A stretch of DNA of 14,871 bases from assembly GCA_027457005.1 (NCBI GenBank), contig DAIDTV010000009.1, forward strand, positions 1 through 14,871, in the 5' to 3' direction. Positions 1 to 6,935 of the stretch are shown piece after piece. The notes below the pieces were generated by a model. That model was given only the letters and a program-made list of their open reading frames with translations. It made no database searches and was not told where the DNA came from. The stretch is from Chloroflexota bacterium (GTDB lineage: Bacteria > Chloroflexota > Limnocylindria > Limnocylindrales > CSP1-4). The translations under genes and the position numbers were made by a program. Numbering within the stretch: the first letter of the stretch is position 1; the number at the start of each line of letters is the position of its first letter.

Positions 1-1185
1 GCCCCAGTTCGGGTCGCGCCCGTGCACTGCCGCCTTTAGCAGGCTGCTGCCGACGACCGCGCGCGAGGCGGCGCGCGCGTCGGCGAGGTCCGCGGCGCCC
101 GACACGCGGCAGGTGATCATGCATGTCGCGCCCTCACCATCGGCAGCCTGCTGACGCGCGAGCGACCGGCACACGGCCGCAAGGGCGGCGCCCAGGAGGC
201 CGGCCTCCGGGGACCCGGGTGCCACCTCGTCCGCGCCCGACGCGCCCGAGGCCAGCACGAACACGGTGTCGTTGGTCGAGGTGTCGCCATCCACGGTGAG
301 CTGGTCGAACGACAGGGCCACCGCGGGCCGCAGGAGCGCCGCGAGCGTCGGGGGGGCGACCGCCGCGTCGGTCAGCACGAGCGCGATCATGGTCGCCATC
401 CCGGGATGGATCATGCCGACGCCCTTGACCACCCCGGTGATGCGGACCTGGCGCGTGCCCCCGCCGGCCGGCAGCTCCAGGACCGCGGTCGCCGCCTTGA
501 GCCGCGTGTCGGTCGTCATCATCGCGGTGGCGACGGCGGCCAGCGCCTCGTCGTCGTCCGCAAGCCCGCCGGGGACCAGCGCCTCGATCCCCGCGGCCAC
601 CCTGCCCACCGGCAGCCGCGTCCCGATCAGCCCGGTCGAGGCGAGGAGGGTCTCCTCCGGCGCGCACCCGGCGGCCGCCGCCAGCAGTCGGGCGATCTCC
701 GCCTGGTCGGCGTCGCCTGCGGGCCCCGTGGCGGCGTTGGCCGAGCCGGCCGTGACCGCGACCACCCGGGCCGTGCCGTGCGGCGGCGTCCATTGGCCGC
801 GGCGGGACGAGGCCTGGACGTCGCCGGCGTCCGGGGCGCGCCCTGCCGAAGGTCCCCCGGCGCCGCCCGGACCCGCGTCGAACCGGGCTCCTGTCACGGC
901 GAGGTGGGCGCGGCTCAGGCGGACCGGTGCCGCCTGGACCAGGTTCCGGGTGAACAGGGCGGCCGCCGAGGCCGGGCCGGGCGTCGTCACCGCGATCACC
1001 GCGAGGTCCGGCCGGCCGCTCGGCTTGATCCCGGCCGCGAGCGCCCCGGCCGCGAAACCGGCCGGCATCCGCGGCCGCGTCTCCACGGCCACGCGGGCGG
1101 CCTCCAGGGCGAGGCGCGCCAGGGCCGGCGCATCCAGCGTGGCGACGGCGGTGGCACTCGGGCTGCCGATCGTCTCAGGATTCAC
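1..1185 (-). CDS. argJ: Bifunctional ornithine acetyltransferase / N-acetylglutamate synthase ArgJ (3' end outside the window)
   Basis: ArgJ moves the acetyl group from N-acetylornithine to glutamate in the cyclic arginine pathway. The visible 395 codons carry its landmarks: AAGIKPSGRPDL near residues 50-61, FTRNLVQAAPV (78-88), ASTGLIG oxyanion-hole segment (182-188), KGVGMIHPGMATM (254-266) with the autocleavage Ala-Thr pair at about 264/265, DGDTSTNDTV, and SSLLKAAVHGRDPNWG at the window edge, so only the C-terminal tail is missing. The GTG start at 1185 overlaps the argC stop as GTGA, implying translational coupling. An ATG at 1068 lies closer to where homologues begin and is an alternative. 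Oddities: about 35 extra Gly/Ala/Arg-rich residues around 100-138, and AGSANA in place of the usual SGNANA. Identity is secure; the start is less so. Confidence 0.95.
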   Translation of the reverse strand, partial: MNPETIGSPSATAVATLDAPALARLALEAARVAVETRPRMPAGFAAGALAAGIKPSGRPDLAVIAVTTPGPASAAALFTRNLVQAAPVRLSRAHLAVTGARFDAGPGGAGGPSAGRAPDAGDVQASSRRGQWTPPHGTARVVAVTAGSANAATGPAGDADQAEIARLLAAAAGCAPEETLLASTGLIGTRLPVGRVAAGIEALVPGGLADDDEALAAVATAMMTTDTRLKAATAVLELPAGGGTRQVRITGVVKGVGMIHPGMATMIALVLTDAAVAPPTLAALLRPAVALSFDQLTVDGDTSTNDTVFVLASGASGADEVAPGSPEAGLLGAALAAVCRSLARQQAADGEGATCMITCRVSGAADLADARAASRAVVGSSLLKAAVHGRDPNWG

Positions 1186-2336
1186 GGGTAGAGGGGGAGC
1201 TGCTCGAGCCCGGTCGTCTCGGGCAGGCCGCTCACGATGTTGAGCGACTGCACCGCCTGCCCGGCGGCGCCCTTGACGAGGTTGTCGGTCACGGCGATGG
1301 CCAGGATCCGTCCGCTTCGCGTGTCGAGCCGGACGTGCACGCGGCACAGGTTGCTGCCGGTCACGGTCTTCGTGGAGGGGGGCACGGGCGCGACCTGCAC
1401 GAACGGCTCACTCCCGTACATCTCGCCGTACAGGGCGTCCAGCTCCGCCTGGGTCACCGGCCGCGAGGGCCGCACGTAGCAGGTGGCGAGCAGCCCGCGG
1501 GTCATGGGCACCAGGTGCGGCGTGAAGACCAGGCCCGCCATCGACTCGGCCGAGGCGCCCAGCCCCGCCAGCTGGTCGCGGATCTCCGGCAGGTGCCGGT
1601 GGCCGCCCAGCCCGTACGCCCGCACCGACTCGTTTGCCTCGGAGAAGTGCGTCTCCAGCTTCGGCTCGCGGCCCGCGCCGCTCACCCCGCTCTTGGCGTC
1701 GACCACGACGTCCGCAATGAGGCCGGCGCGAGCGAGCGGCGCGAGGGCCAGGATCGTGGTGGTGGGGTAGCACCCCGGCGAGGCGATCAGCCGCGCGCCA
1801 CGGATCCGGTCGCGATGAAGCTCCGGCAGCCCGTACACCGCCGCTGGGAGCGTGGGGCGGCCGTCCGCAGCAGGTCGTCCGGGGCCGCCGGGGAGGAGCT
1901 CCGGGGCGGGGTGGTCGAGGGCGTAGAACTCCCGGTAGTCGGCCGGGTCGGCCAGCCGGAAGTCCGCGCCCAGGTCGACCACGAGGAGCCAGCTGGCCGC
2001 GAGCGCGGGCGCGATGGCGGCCGCCTGACCGTGCGGCAGGGCGAGCATCGCCACGTCGAGCTCCGACGCGTCGGGCAGCCCGGGATCGATGCGATGGCCC
2101 GTCTCCGCGAGGTGCGCGAACGCCTCGCCTACCGGCACCCCGTCCCGGTTTCGCGCGGCGAGCGCAACGATGCGCACCGCGGGGTGGCGTTCCAGCAGCC
2201 GGACCAGCTCCGCGCCCACGTACCCGGTGGCGCCGAGGATCCCCACGCGGACCGGCCGCGAGCCGGCCGAGGCCGGGCGGGAACCAGTGGCCGCGGGGCC
2301 GGGTGGCGTGGACGTGGGTGCGGTCGATGGCGTCAT
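1182..2336 (-). CDS. argC: N-acetyl-gamma-glutamyl-phosphate reductase ArgC
   Basis: NADPH-dependent reduction of N-acetyl-glutamyl phosphate to the semialdehyde, the third step of arginine synthesis. The Rossmann nucleotide motif VRVGILGATGYVGAELVRLL is followed by LALPHG, VVDLGADFRL, the catalytic-cysteine motif SPGCYPT, VDAKSGVSGAGR and the GGHRHLPEI motif that carries the active-site histidine. Length (about 384 residues) is slightly over the usual 340-350 because of a Pro/Ala/Ser-rich leader of some 30 residues and a short Gly/Arg-rich insertion before AAVYGLPE. I chose the ATG at 2336 because a candidate -10 box lies just upstream of it; a GTG at 2360 in the same frame would add eight residues but would lie upstream of that box. 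No Shine-Dalgarno precedes either start. It is first of an argC-argJ pair that overlap by GTGA. Confidence 0.95.
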   Translation of the reverse strand: MTPSTAPTSTPPGPAATGSRPASAGSRPVRVGILGATGYVGAELVRLLERHPAVRIVALAARNRDGVPVGEAFAHLAETGHRIDPGLPDASELDVAMLALPHGQAAAIAPALAASWLLVVDLGADFRLADPADYREFYALDHPAPELLPGGPGRPAADGRPTLPAAVYGLPELHRDRIRGARLIASPGCYPTTTILALAPLARAGLIADVVVDAKSGVSGAGREPKLETHFSEANESVRAYGLGGHRHLPEIRDQLAGLGASAESMAGLVFTPHLVPMTRGLLATCYVRPSRPVTQAELDALYGEMYGSEPFVQVAPVPPSTKTVTGSNLCRVHVRLDTRSGRILAIAVTDNLVKGAAGQAVQSLNIVSGLPETTGLEQLPLYP

Positions 2337-2345
2337 GGGCGCATG

Positions 2346-2376
2346 AGTATACACAGACACGCATAATGACGCGCAA
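2346..2376 (-). promoter_or_regulatory. Candidate argCJ promoter, possibly giving a near-leaderless transcript
   Basis: Reading the minus strand, TTGCGC (2376-2371) is followed after 19 bases by TATACT (2351-2346), and the argC ATG at 2336 begins nine bases further on. With the usual 6-8 base distance to the transcription start, the mRNA would have almost no leader, which fits the absence of a Shine-Dalgarno. An imperfect dyad, CGCATAATGACGCG (2360-2373, 5 of 7 pairs), lies between the boxes and could be an operator, but it does not clearly match an ArgR box. Placement just after the hairpin closing the sugar-transport block supports a separate transcription unit. The long spacer and weak -35 keep confidence low. 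Confidence 0.35.
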
Positions 2377-2386
2377 ACCCCGATCA

Positions 2387-2413
2387 GTGGGCAGCGGTCG
2401 CTCCGCCGCCCAC
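2387..2413 (-). terminator. Strong hairpin ending the sugar ABC block
   Basis: Minus-strand GTGGGCGGCGG, loop AGCGA, CCGCTGCCCAC forms an 11-pair stem with a single G-U wobble. It lies 16 bases after the permease stop and just before the argC promoter region. The sequence after it (TGATCGGGGTTTGCG) has only a weak T run, so it may be a non-canonical or Rho-assisted terminator or a 3' end stabiliser. A second small hairpin, CCGGGT-CAG-ACCCGG (2425-2439), spans the permease stop codon. Confidence 0.55.
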
Positions 2414-2429
2414 CATCCCGCCGGCCGGG

Positions 2430-3785
2430 TCAGACCCGGACCAGGCTCCCGCCGGTGGCCCCTCGCCGGGACAGCGCATCGATGGTCACCGCGGCCAGCA
2501 GCACCAGTCCGGTGGCGATCAGCTGCCACTGGATCTGCAGCCCCAGCAGGTACAGGCCGTTGTAGATGGCCCCGATGACGAGCCCGCCGAGAAGACCGTG
2601 GATGGCCCGGCCGCGTCCGCCGATGAGGCTGGTGCCGCCGATGACCGCGGCGGCCACGGCATAGAGCACGTACTGGCCACCGTTGATGTTGGTGGTGATG
2701 CCGCCGAGCTGCGAGCAGTAGATGATCCCGGCGATCCCGGCGGTGAGGGAGCACAGCACGAATGCCCAGGTCCGGATCGCCGTCACGCCCACGCCGGCCC
2801 GGCGAGCCGCCTCGGGGTTGCCGCCCACGGCGTACATGTGGCGCCCGAACTGCATGTGCTCCAGCAGGACCATCGATACGCCGAGCACCACGAGGACGAG
2901 GGGAACCACCCACGGCACCCCGATGATCGGCAGGTACTGGCCCCGGTTGATGTTGCAGATCGCCACCACGGCGATCCCGGCCACGGCGATGAAGGCGACC
3001 TTGGCGAGAGTGAGGCCGACCGGTGGGGCCACCAGGCCGCTGCGCCGCCGGCCGGTGTCGCGCAACCACATCGACCCGCCGAGCAGCGCGACGATCACCA
3101 GCAGCCCGATCCAGCTGATCACCGGATCGATGTACGCGTAGACGATGCCCGACAGGACCTTCTGGTTCTCCTGGATCGTGCTCGTGATCGCCACGCCACC
3201 GGCGGGGCCGAGGATGATGATCATGACCCCGAACCAGAACAGGTTGCCGGCCAGCGTGACCACGAAGGACGGCAACCGCAACCGGGTGATGATGATCCCG
3301 TGGAGGGCCCCGATCCCGGCGCAGGCCAGCAGCGCCGCCGCGATCGCCGCCCACCACGGCCAGTTGATGTCCGGCTGCACGAACTCGCCGGCGAGGATCC
3401 CGCCGATCGCCGCCACGTAGCCGATCGACAGGTCGATCTCGCCCAGCAGCAGGACGAAGATCTCGCCCATCCCGAGCACGATGAACACCGCGCTCTGGTC
3501 GAACAGGTTGACGAGGTTGCCCGGAGACAGGTAGATGTGGTTCGGGCTGACGATCTGGAAGACGATGGTGACGGCGACCAGGGCAGCCACCACGGGCAGG
3601 ACGCCGGCGTCGCCGCTCCTTACCCGGGTGAACCACGCCCGCAGGTACTGGCGCAGGGACTGGGCGAGGATCTCCGGCGGAATGACCTCGACGGCCGCAG
3701 CGGTGAGGTCGGGCGCCGCCTCGGCTTCGGCGGCGATGTCGCTGGGAGCCTTCACGCCCCCCTGTTCGTCATCGACCCCTGCCAC
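2430..3785 (-). CDS. Sugar ABC transporter permease, XylH/RbsC-like
   Basis: Membrane subunit of a carbohydrate importer of the ribose/xylose (CUT2) class. The 451 residues start with a hydrophilic cytoplasmic leader of about 60 residues, then a run of hydrophobic membrane helices. Family motifs are GEIDLSIG (115-122), LPSFVVTLAGNLFW (about 171-184), and GRHMYAVGGNPEAARRAG (about 314-331), the cytoplasmic loop that contacts the ATPase in XylH/AraH-type permeases; GGRGRAIHG follows near 389. The GTG start at 3785 is set by GGGGAGGA eight bases upstream, and the gene begins three bases after the ATPase stop, so the two are coupled. Similarity is closest to xylose-type permeases by motif, but the substrate cannot be read from sequence. 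A terminator-like hairpin follows the stop. Confidence 0.93.
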   Translation of the reverse strand: MAGVDDEQGGVKAPSDIAAEAEAAPDLTAAAVEVIPPEILAQSLRQYLRAWFTRVRSGDAGVLPVVAALVAVTIVFQIVSPNHIYLSPGNLVNLFDQSAVFIVLGMGEIFVLLLGEIDLSIGYVAAIGGILAGEFVQPDINWPWWAAIAAALLACAGIGALHGIIITRLRLPSFVVTLAGNLFWFGVMIIILGPAGGVAITSTIQENQKVLSGIVYAYIDPVISWIGLLVIVALLGGSMWLRDTGRRRSGLVAPPVGLTLAKVAFIAVAGIAVVAICNINRGQYLPIIGVPWVVPLVLVVLGVSMVLLEHMQFGRHMYAVGGNPEAARRAGVGVTAIRTWAFVLCSLTAGIAGIIYCSQLGGITTNINGGQYVLYAVAAAVIGGTSLIGGRGRAIHGLLGGLVIGAIYNGLYLLGLQIQWQLIATGLVLLAAVTIDALSRRGATGGSLVRV

Positions 3786-3788
3786 TGC

Positions 3789-4646
3789 TCAGTTCCTCCC
3801 CTGGCTGGAGCCGGATGTCGCCACCTGGCGGCTCGACCGGCCGGAGGTCATGAAATCCACCACGCTCTCCCGGTCGAAGGCCGAGATCCGGTCCTGGGCG
3901 ACCATCCGGCCGAGGTGAAGAACGGCCACCCGGTCGGCGACCTCGAACACGTCGTTCAGGTTGTGCGAGATCACCATCACCGCGAGTCCGTGGTCCTTGA
4001 GCCGCTTGACCAGGTCGAGCACCATCCGGGTCTGGGCGACGCCGAGGGCTGCCGTCGGCTCGTCCAGCATCACCAGCTTGGAGTTCCACATGACCGCCTT
4101 CGCCACGGCCACCGCCTGCCGCTGGCCGCCGGACAGCGTGGCCACGGGCTGGCGGATCGAGCGGACCGTGGTGACGTGGAGGCTGGCCAGGGTCTCCGCG
4201 GCGGCCCGCTCCATGCTGTCCTCGTTGAGGAACAGGCGATTGAGTCTCTCGCGGCCCAGGAACATGTTCTGGACGATGTCCAGGTTGTCGGCGAGGGCAA
4301 GATCCTGGTACACGGTCTCGATGCCGAGGGAGGCGGAATCCTTCGGGCTGTGGATGTGGACGAGCCGCCCTTCCCAGTACATCTCCCCCTTGTCGGGCTG
4401 GTGGATGCCGGCGATGGTCTTGGTCAGCACCGACTTGCCGGCGCCGTTGTCGCCGCACAGGGCGGTCACCTGTCCCGCCGGGAGATCCAGGTCGACGTCG
4501 AACAATGCCTGGACCGCACCGAAATGCTTGCTGATACCCCGCAGCCTGAGCAGAGGCTCGGTTCCGGCGGGAGGATCCACGAGGACGCGCCCTTCGGAGC
4601 CGGGGGCACCTCCGGCGGGGCCGCCTTCGGGAGTCGTCATGTCCAT
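3789..4646 (-). CDS. Sugar ABC transporter ATP-binding protein, single ABC domain
   Basis: ATPase that powers the sugar importer encoded around it. One complete nucleotide-binding domain is visible: Walker A GDNGAGKS (65-72), Q-loop glutamine in VYQD (about 114), signature LSGGQ (171-175), Walker B LVMLDEP with catalytic Glu near 196, and H-loop ISHNL (His about 228). Length is 285 residues, so this is a one-domain subunit of the kind paired with fructose-type (FrcA-like) transporters, not the 500-residue tandem-domain XylG/RbsA form; a homodimer would be expected. The N-terminal 28 residues are Gly/Pro-rich and unconserved. ATG 4646 has GGAGG eight bases upstream; an in-frame ATG at 4640 is possible. 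It lies 231 bases after the binding-protein gene, separated by hairpins, and abuts the permease gene. Confidence 0.94.
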   Translation of the reverse strand: MDMTTPEGGPAGGAPGSEGRVLVDPPAGTEPLLRLRGISKHFGAVQALFDVDLDLPAGQVTALCGDNGAGKSVLTKTIAGIHQPDKGEMYWEGRLVHIHSPKDSASLGIETVYQDLALADNLDIVQNMFLGRERLNRLFLNEDSMERAAAETLASLHVTTVRSIRQPVATLSGGQRQAVAVAKAVMWNSKLVMLDEPTAALGVAQTRMVLDLVKRLKDHGLAVMVISHNLNDVFEVADRVAVLHLGRMVAQDRISAFDRESVVDFMTSGRSSRQVATSGSSQGRN

Positions 4647-4796
4647 CCCTTCGTCCTCCGGGTACCTGGGCGGCTGAACGCGTCCACGGCGCTGGTCCTG
4701 GATCTACCGAGTGTCACGTGGGGCCGGCACGCCGGTCCGCCTGTTCGGCGCCAGCATGCACGCCGGCGTCCCGTCCTGCAGCGTCGTCCCGCAATA

Positions 4797-4855
4797 ACCA
4801 TGTCGCACCCGCGCGGTGCGGGTGCGACATGGTGGTCTGGCTGGTCGACCCAGCC
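4797..4855 (-). promoter_or_regulatory. Two intercistronic hairpins between binding-protein and ATPase genes
   Basis: The 231-base gap 4647-4877 has no gene. It holds a perfect 16-base inverted repeat, arms ACCATGTCGCACCCGC (4797-4812) and its complement (4818-4833), with a 5-base loop. Just before it in transcription order is a smaller hairpin, GGCTGG/CCAGCC (4839-4844 with 4850-4855, loop of five). On the minus strand the large stem is followed by TTATTGCGGG, a very weak T tract. By analogy with other binding-protein operons, this probably protects the abundant binding-protein message or causes partial termination, lowering expression of the ATPase and permease. No other signal was seen in the rest of the gap. 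Confidence 0.6.
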
Positions 4856-4877
4856 CTATCGGCCTGAGATCACGCTC

Positions 4878-6194
4878 TCAGGGGGTGATGCTGGCGGCAG
4901 CGCAGGCGCTGGTCCCGACCGCCGCGCACAGATCCTTGGCGGATACGAAGTTGTCCTTGATGACCGTCGACGCCATGTTGGCGGCGTTGACCCAGTACGG
5001 GGTCAGGAGGATCGCCGGCTCAGTCGTGGCCGGGTTCTTGGGATCGGTCGTGGTGCCGTTGACGAGGGCCGACGGCGGGGTCTGACCGGCGCGAAGGATC
5101 GTGGCCAGGGCGACGGCCGCCTGGGCCTCGAGGTAGATCGGCTTGTAGACGGAGCCGCACTGGAAGCCCTGCAGGATGCTCTCCATCCCCTGGATCGTGG
5201 CGTCCTGTCCCGTGGTCGGGATCTTCTTGGCGGGCACACCGGCGGCCTTGAGGACGGTGATCACCGACTGGGCAAGGCCGTCGTTGGCCTCGACCGTGGC
5301 GTTGATCGCCTTGTTCGCCGTGTAGGCCTGCTGGAAGATGGCCTGGCCCTTGGCGTTGTCCCATCCTGGGGCGATCTGGTTGCCGACGAGCTTCATGCCG
5401 GCGCTGTTGGTGATGCCCGGCTTCGGAAGCGCCGTCGACTGGCCCCAGATCACCGAGTTGTAGCCCTCGGCGAACGAGATCGCGTTCGGGTCGGTGTCCT
5501 GGCCGCCGTTCAGCTGGAAGACCTGGGGGTTCTTGACGCCCCAGTCCTTGACGCACTGCATGAAGCCCTGGCCGATCAGCTTGCCGACCTGGACGTTGTC
5601 GAAGCTGACGTAGTAGGTGTTGGTGCCCTGGAAGGTGGCGCGGTCGTAGCTGATCATCGTGACGCCCGCGGCGGCGGCGGCTGCCTGGACCTGGTTGCCG
5701 ACGACGCTGTCGATCGGGTCGATCAGCAGGACCTTGGCACCGGCCTGGATGTCGGCCTGGGCGAGGGCCAGCTCGGTGGCGTCGGTGCCCTGGGCGTTGT
5801 CGATCTTGAAGTCGCTGGCGGAGTACCCGGCCGCCTGGAACGCCTTGGTCAGGTACGGCGCGTCATAGCTGACGTACCGGCCCGACGACGTGGCGTCTGG
5901 AAGCACGACGCCGACGAGCCCCTTGCCGGCCGCGGTGAGTCCCGTGAGCTGGGACATGGCCGAGAAGCTCGAGTCGAACGAGGAAACGGTGATGGCCGGA
6001 ACGGTGACGGCCGCGGCCGAGGCGGCGGCGCTGGCCGGTGCCGCGCTGGCCGGTGCGACGCTGGCGGGCGCGACGCTCGCAGGAGCCGCCGTCGCCGGTG
6101 CCGCGGTCGGCGCCGTCGTCGCGGCGCTGCTGCACGCCGACACGATGATCCCCGTCGCCGCTATCGCGGCGAACAGCTTTGTAGGCAGTTTCAC
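4878..6194 (-). CDS. Sugar ABC transporter substrate-binding lipoprotein, XylF-like
   Basis: Extracytoplasmic sugar-binding protein of the periplasmic-binding type 1 fold, feeding the ATPase and permease downstream. The leader KLPTKLFAAIAATGIIVSAC has a lysine-rich start, hydrophobic core and VSAC lipobox, giving lipidation at Cys21. It is followed by about 50 residues of Ala/Pro/Ser/Thr repeats (a surface tether) and then the sugar-binding domain: KGLVGVVLPDATSSGRYVSYD, ADIQAGAKVLLIDPIDS, MISYDRATF, YYVSFDNVQVGKLIGQG, and PTTGQDATIQGMESILQGFQ, all typical of XylF/ChvE-like proteins. I chose GTG 6194 because AGAGGAG lies eight bases upstream and the signal peptide begins there; a GTG at 6287 would put a 31-residue Arg-rich leader before the signal peptide. 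Sugar specificity is not determined. Confidence 0.93.
   Translation of the reverse strand: MKLPTKLFAAIAATGIIVSACSSAATTAPTAAPATAAPASVAPASVAPASAAPASAAASAAAVTVPAITVSSFDSSFSAMSQLTGLTAAGKGLVGVVLPDATSSGRYVSYDAPYLTKAFQAAGYSASDFKIDNAQGTDATELALAQADIQAGAKVLLIDPIDSVVGNQVQAAAAAAGVTMISYDRATFQGTNTYYVSFDNVQVGKLIGQGFMQCVKDWGVKNPQVFQLNGGQDTDPNAISFAEGYNSVIWGQSTALPKPGITNSAGMKLVGNQIAPGWDNAKGQAIFQQAYTANKAINATVEANDGLAQSVITVLKAAGVPAKKIPTTGQDATIQGMESILQGFQCGSVYKPIYLEAQAAVALATILRAGQTPPSALVNGTTTDPKNPATTEPAILLTPYWVNAANMASTVIKDNFVSAKDLCAAVGTSACAAASITP
6030..6104 (-). repeat. 15-bp tandem repeat encoding the lipoprotein linker
   Basis: Five degenerate copies of a 15-base unit (plus strand GCTGGCCGGTGCCGC) start at 6030, 6045, 6060, 6075 and 6090. 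They encode alternating Ala-Pro-Ala-Ser-type pentapeptides in the linker after the lipobox of the binding protein. Such units can expand or contract in frame and change tether length. Confidence 0.75.
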
Positions 6195-6252
6195 GAATTG
6201 CTCTCCTCTTGCACCATCTGGTCCCCGTGGCGCATCGGGTGGCCGGGCCCGG

Positions 6253-6267
6253 GTCGCGCATCGCGAC
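6253..6267. promoter_or_regulatory. Perfect dyad upstream of the binding-protein gene
   Basis: GTCGCG-CAT-CGCGAC is a perfect 6-base inverted repeat with a 3-base spacer. It lies in the gap between the ROK gene stop (6284) and the binding-protein start (6194), about 58 bases upstream of that start. It could be an operator or a leader hairpin. Short GC dyads arise by chance in DNA this rich in G and C. Confidence 0.22.
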
Positions 6268-6318
6268 GGCCGAGCGGCCACGTTCACGCTGTGCGCTGTG
6301 CTGCTGTTTCACCTCCTT

Positions 6319-6332
6319 GATCGTGCACAATC
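6319..6332. promoter_or_regulatory. Near-perfect 14-bp palindrome, candidate operator for the sugar genes
   Basis: GATCGTGCACAATC is palindromic except for one pair and overlaps a minus-strand TACGAT (6335-6330) that could serve as a -10 box. It lies about 125 bases upstream of the binding-protein start, inside the atypical C-terminal tail of the ROK reading frame. Repressors of this family often bind next to the transport genes they control. No convincing -35 is visible, so this is suggestive only. Confidence 0.3.
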
Positions 6333-6845
6333 GTATTCCTTCCGACGACGGTTCCCACCGGGACGATCCGACGCTGACGCACGGCGCGCCGGGGGACCAT
6401 GGTTGGATCTGCAATCGTGGGGGCGAACGCCAGCTCCGCGGCGCCGAGCAGCGCGGAATCGGGGCCCAGCGCGGCCGGCATCACCTCGACGAGCGCGCGC
6501 GGCGCGGGCATCGCACGTTCGCGGATGACGCGCGCCACCCGGTCGCGCACGTAGGGGTAGAGGCGCGCGTAGAGACCTCCGAGGGCGATGCCGCTCGGGT
6601 TGAAGATGTTTACGAGACCGGCCAACCCCACCCCCAGCCAGTTCCCCACGCTGGAGATCGCGGCGAGCGCCCCCTCGTCACCCCGGTCGGCCGCGGCGAA
6701 CACCGCCTCGAGCGCCATGCGTCCGCCGCCGACGGCCTGCAGGCCGGCATTGCGCAGCAGTGCGTCCTCGCCGACCTCGGTTTCCCAGCATCCGCGGGAA
6801 CCGCAGTGGCAGGGCGCTCCCCGGGGGTTGACCGGCATGTGCCCC

Positions 6846-6935
6846 ACCTCGCCACGCTCGCCGAGCACACCCGGGGGGCCGGCGTTGGCAGCAGTGACTT
6901 CATCTGCCTGTGGGGCGAGGCGGGCGTGGCGAGGT
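6846..6935. repeat. 12-bp inverted repeat bracketing a 66-bp inverted segment in the ROK gene
   Basis: ACCTCGCCACGC (6846-6857) and its exact complement GCGTGGCGAGGT (6924-6935) flank 66 bases (6858-6923). Within the repeat unit, one arm codes for DLAT after NDAD and the other for ERGEV before GHMPV in the ROK protein. Reversing the 66 bases places LAEHTRGAG and DFICLWGEAGV in frame directly after NDADLAT, where the ROK family expects such a sequence. Present orientation gives non-homologous residues (PASPHRQMKSLL) instead. Confidence 0.8.

Noticed and set aside
1408..3636. 742-codon minus-strand open frame spanning argC and the permease
   Set aside because: It is an alternate frame of the two real genes; Arg/Gly/Pro-rich with no conserved motif, while the overlapping frames carry clear ArgC and XylH signatures.
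2598..6320. Very long plus-strand open frame (over 1200 codons) opposite the sugar ABC genes
   Set aside because: Its translation is His/Asp/Arg/Gly-rich and lacks any domain; it is the complement of well-supported minus-strand genes, as expected in GC-rich DNA with few chance stop codons.
6858..6923. Site-specific invertase switch (phase-variable element)
   Set aside because: Neither orientation gives a complete ROK frame, the segment is only 66 bases, and no recombinase gene is nearby; a one-time rearrangement or assembly error fits better, though reads should decide.
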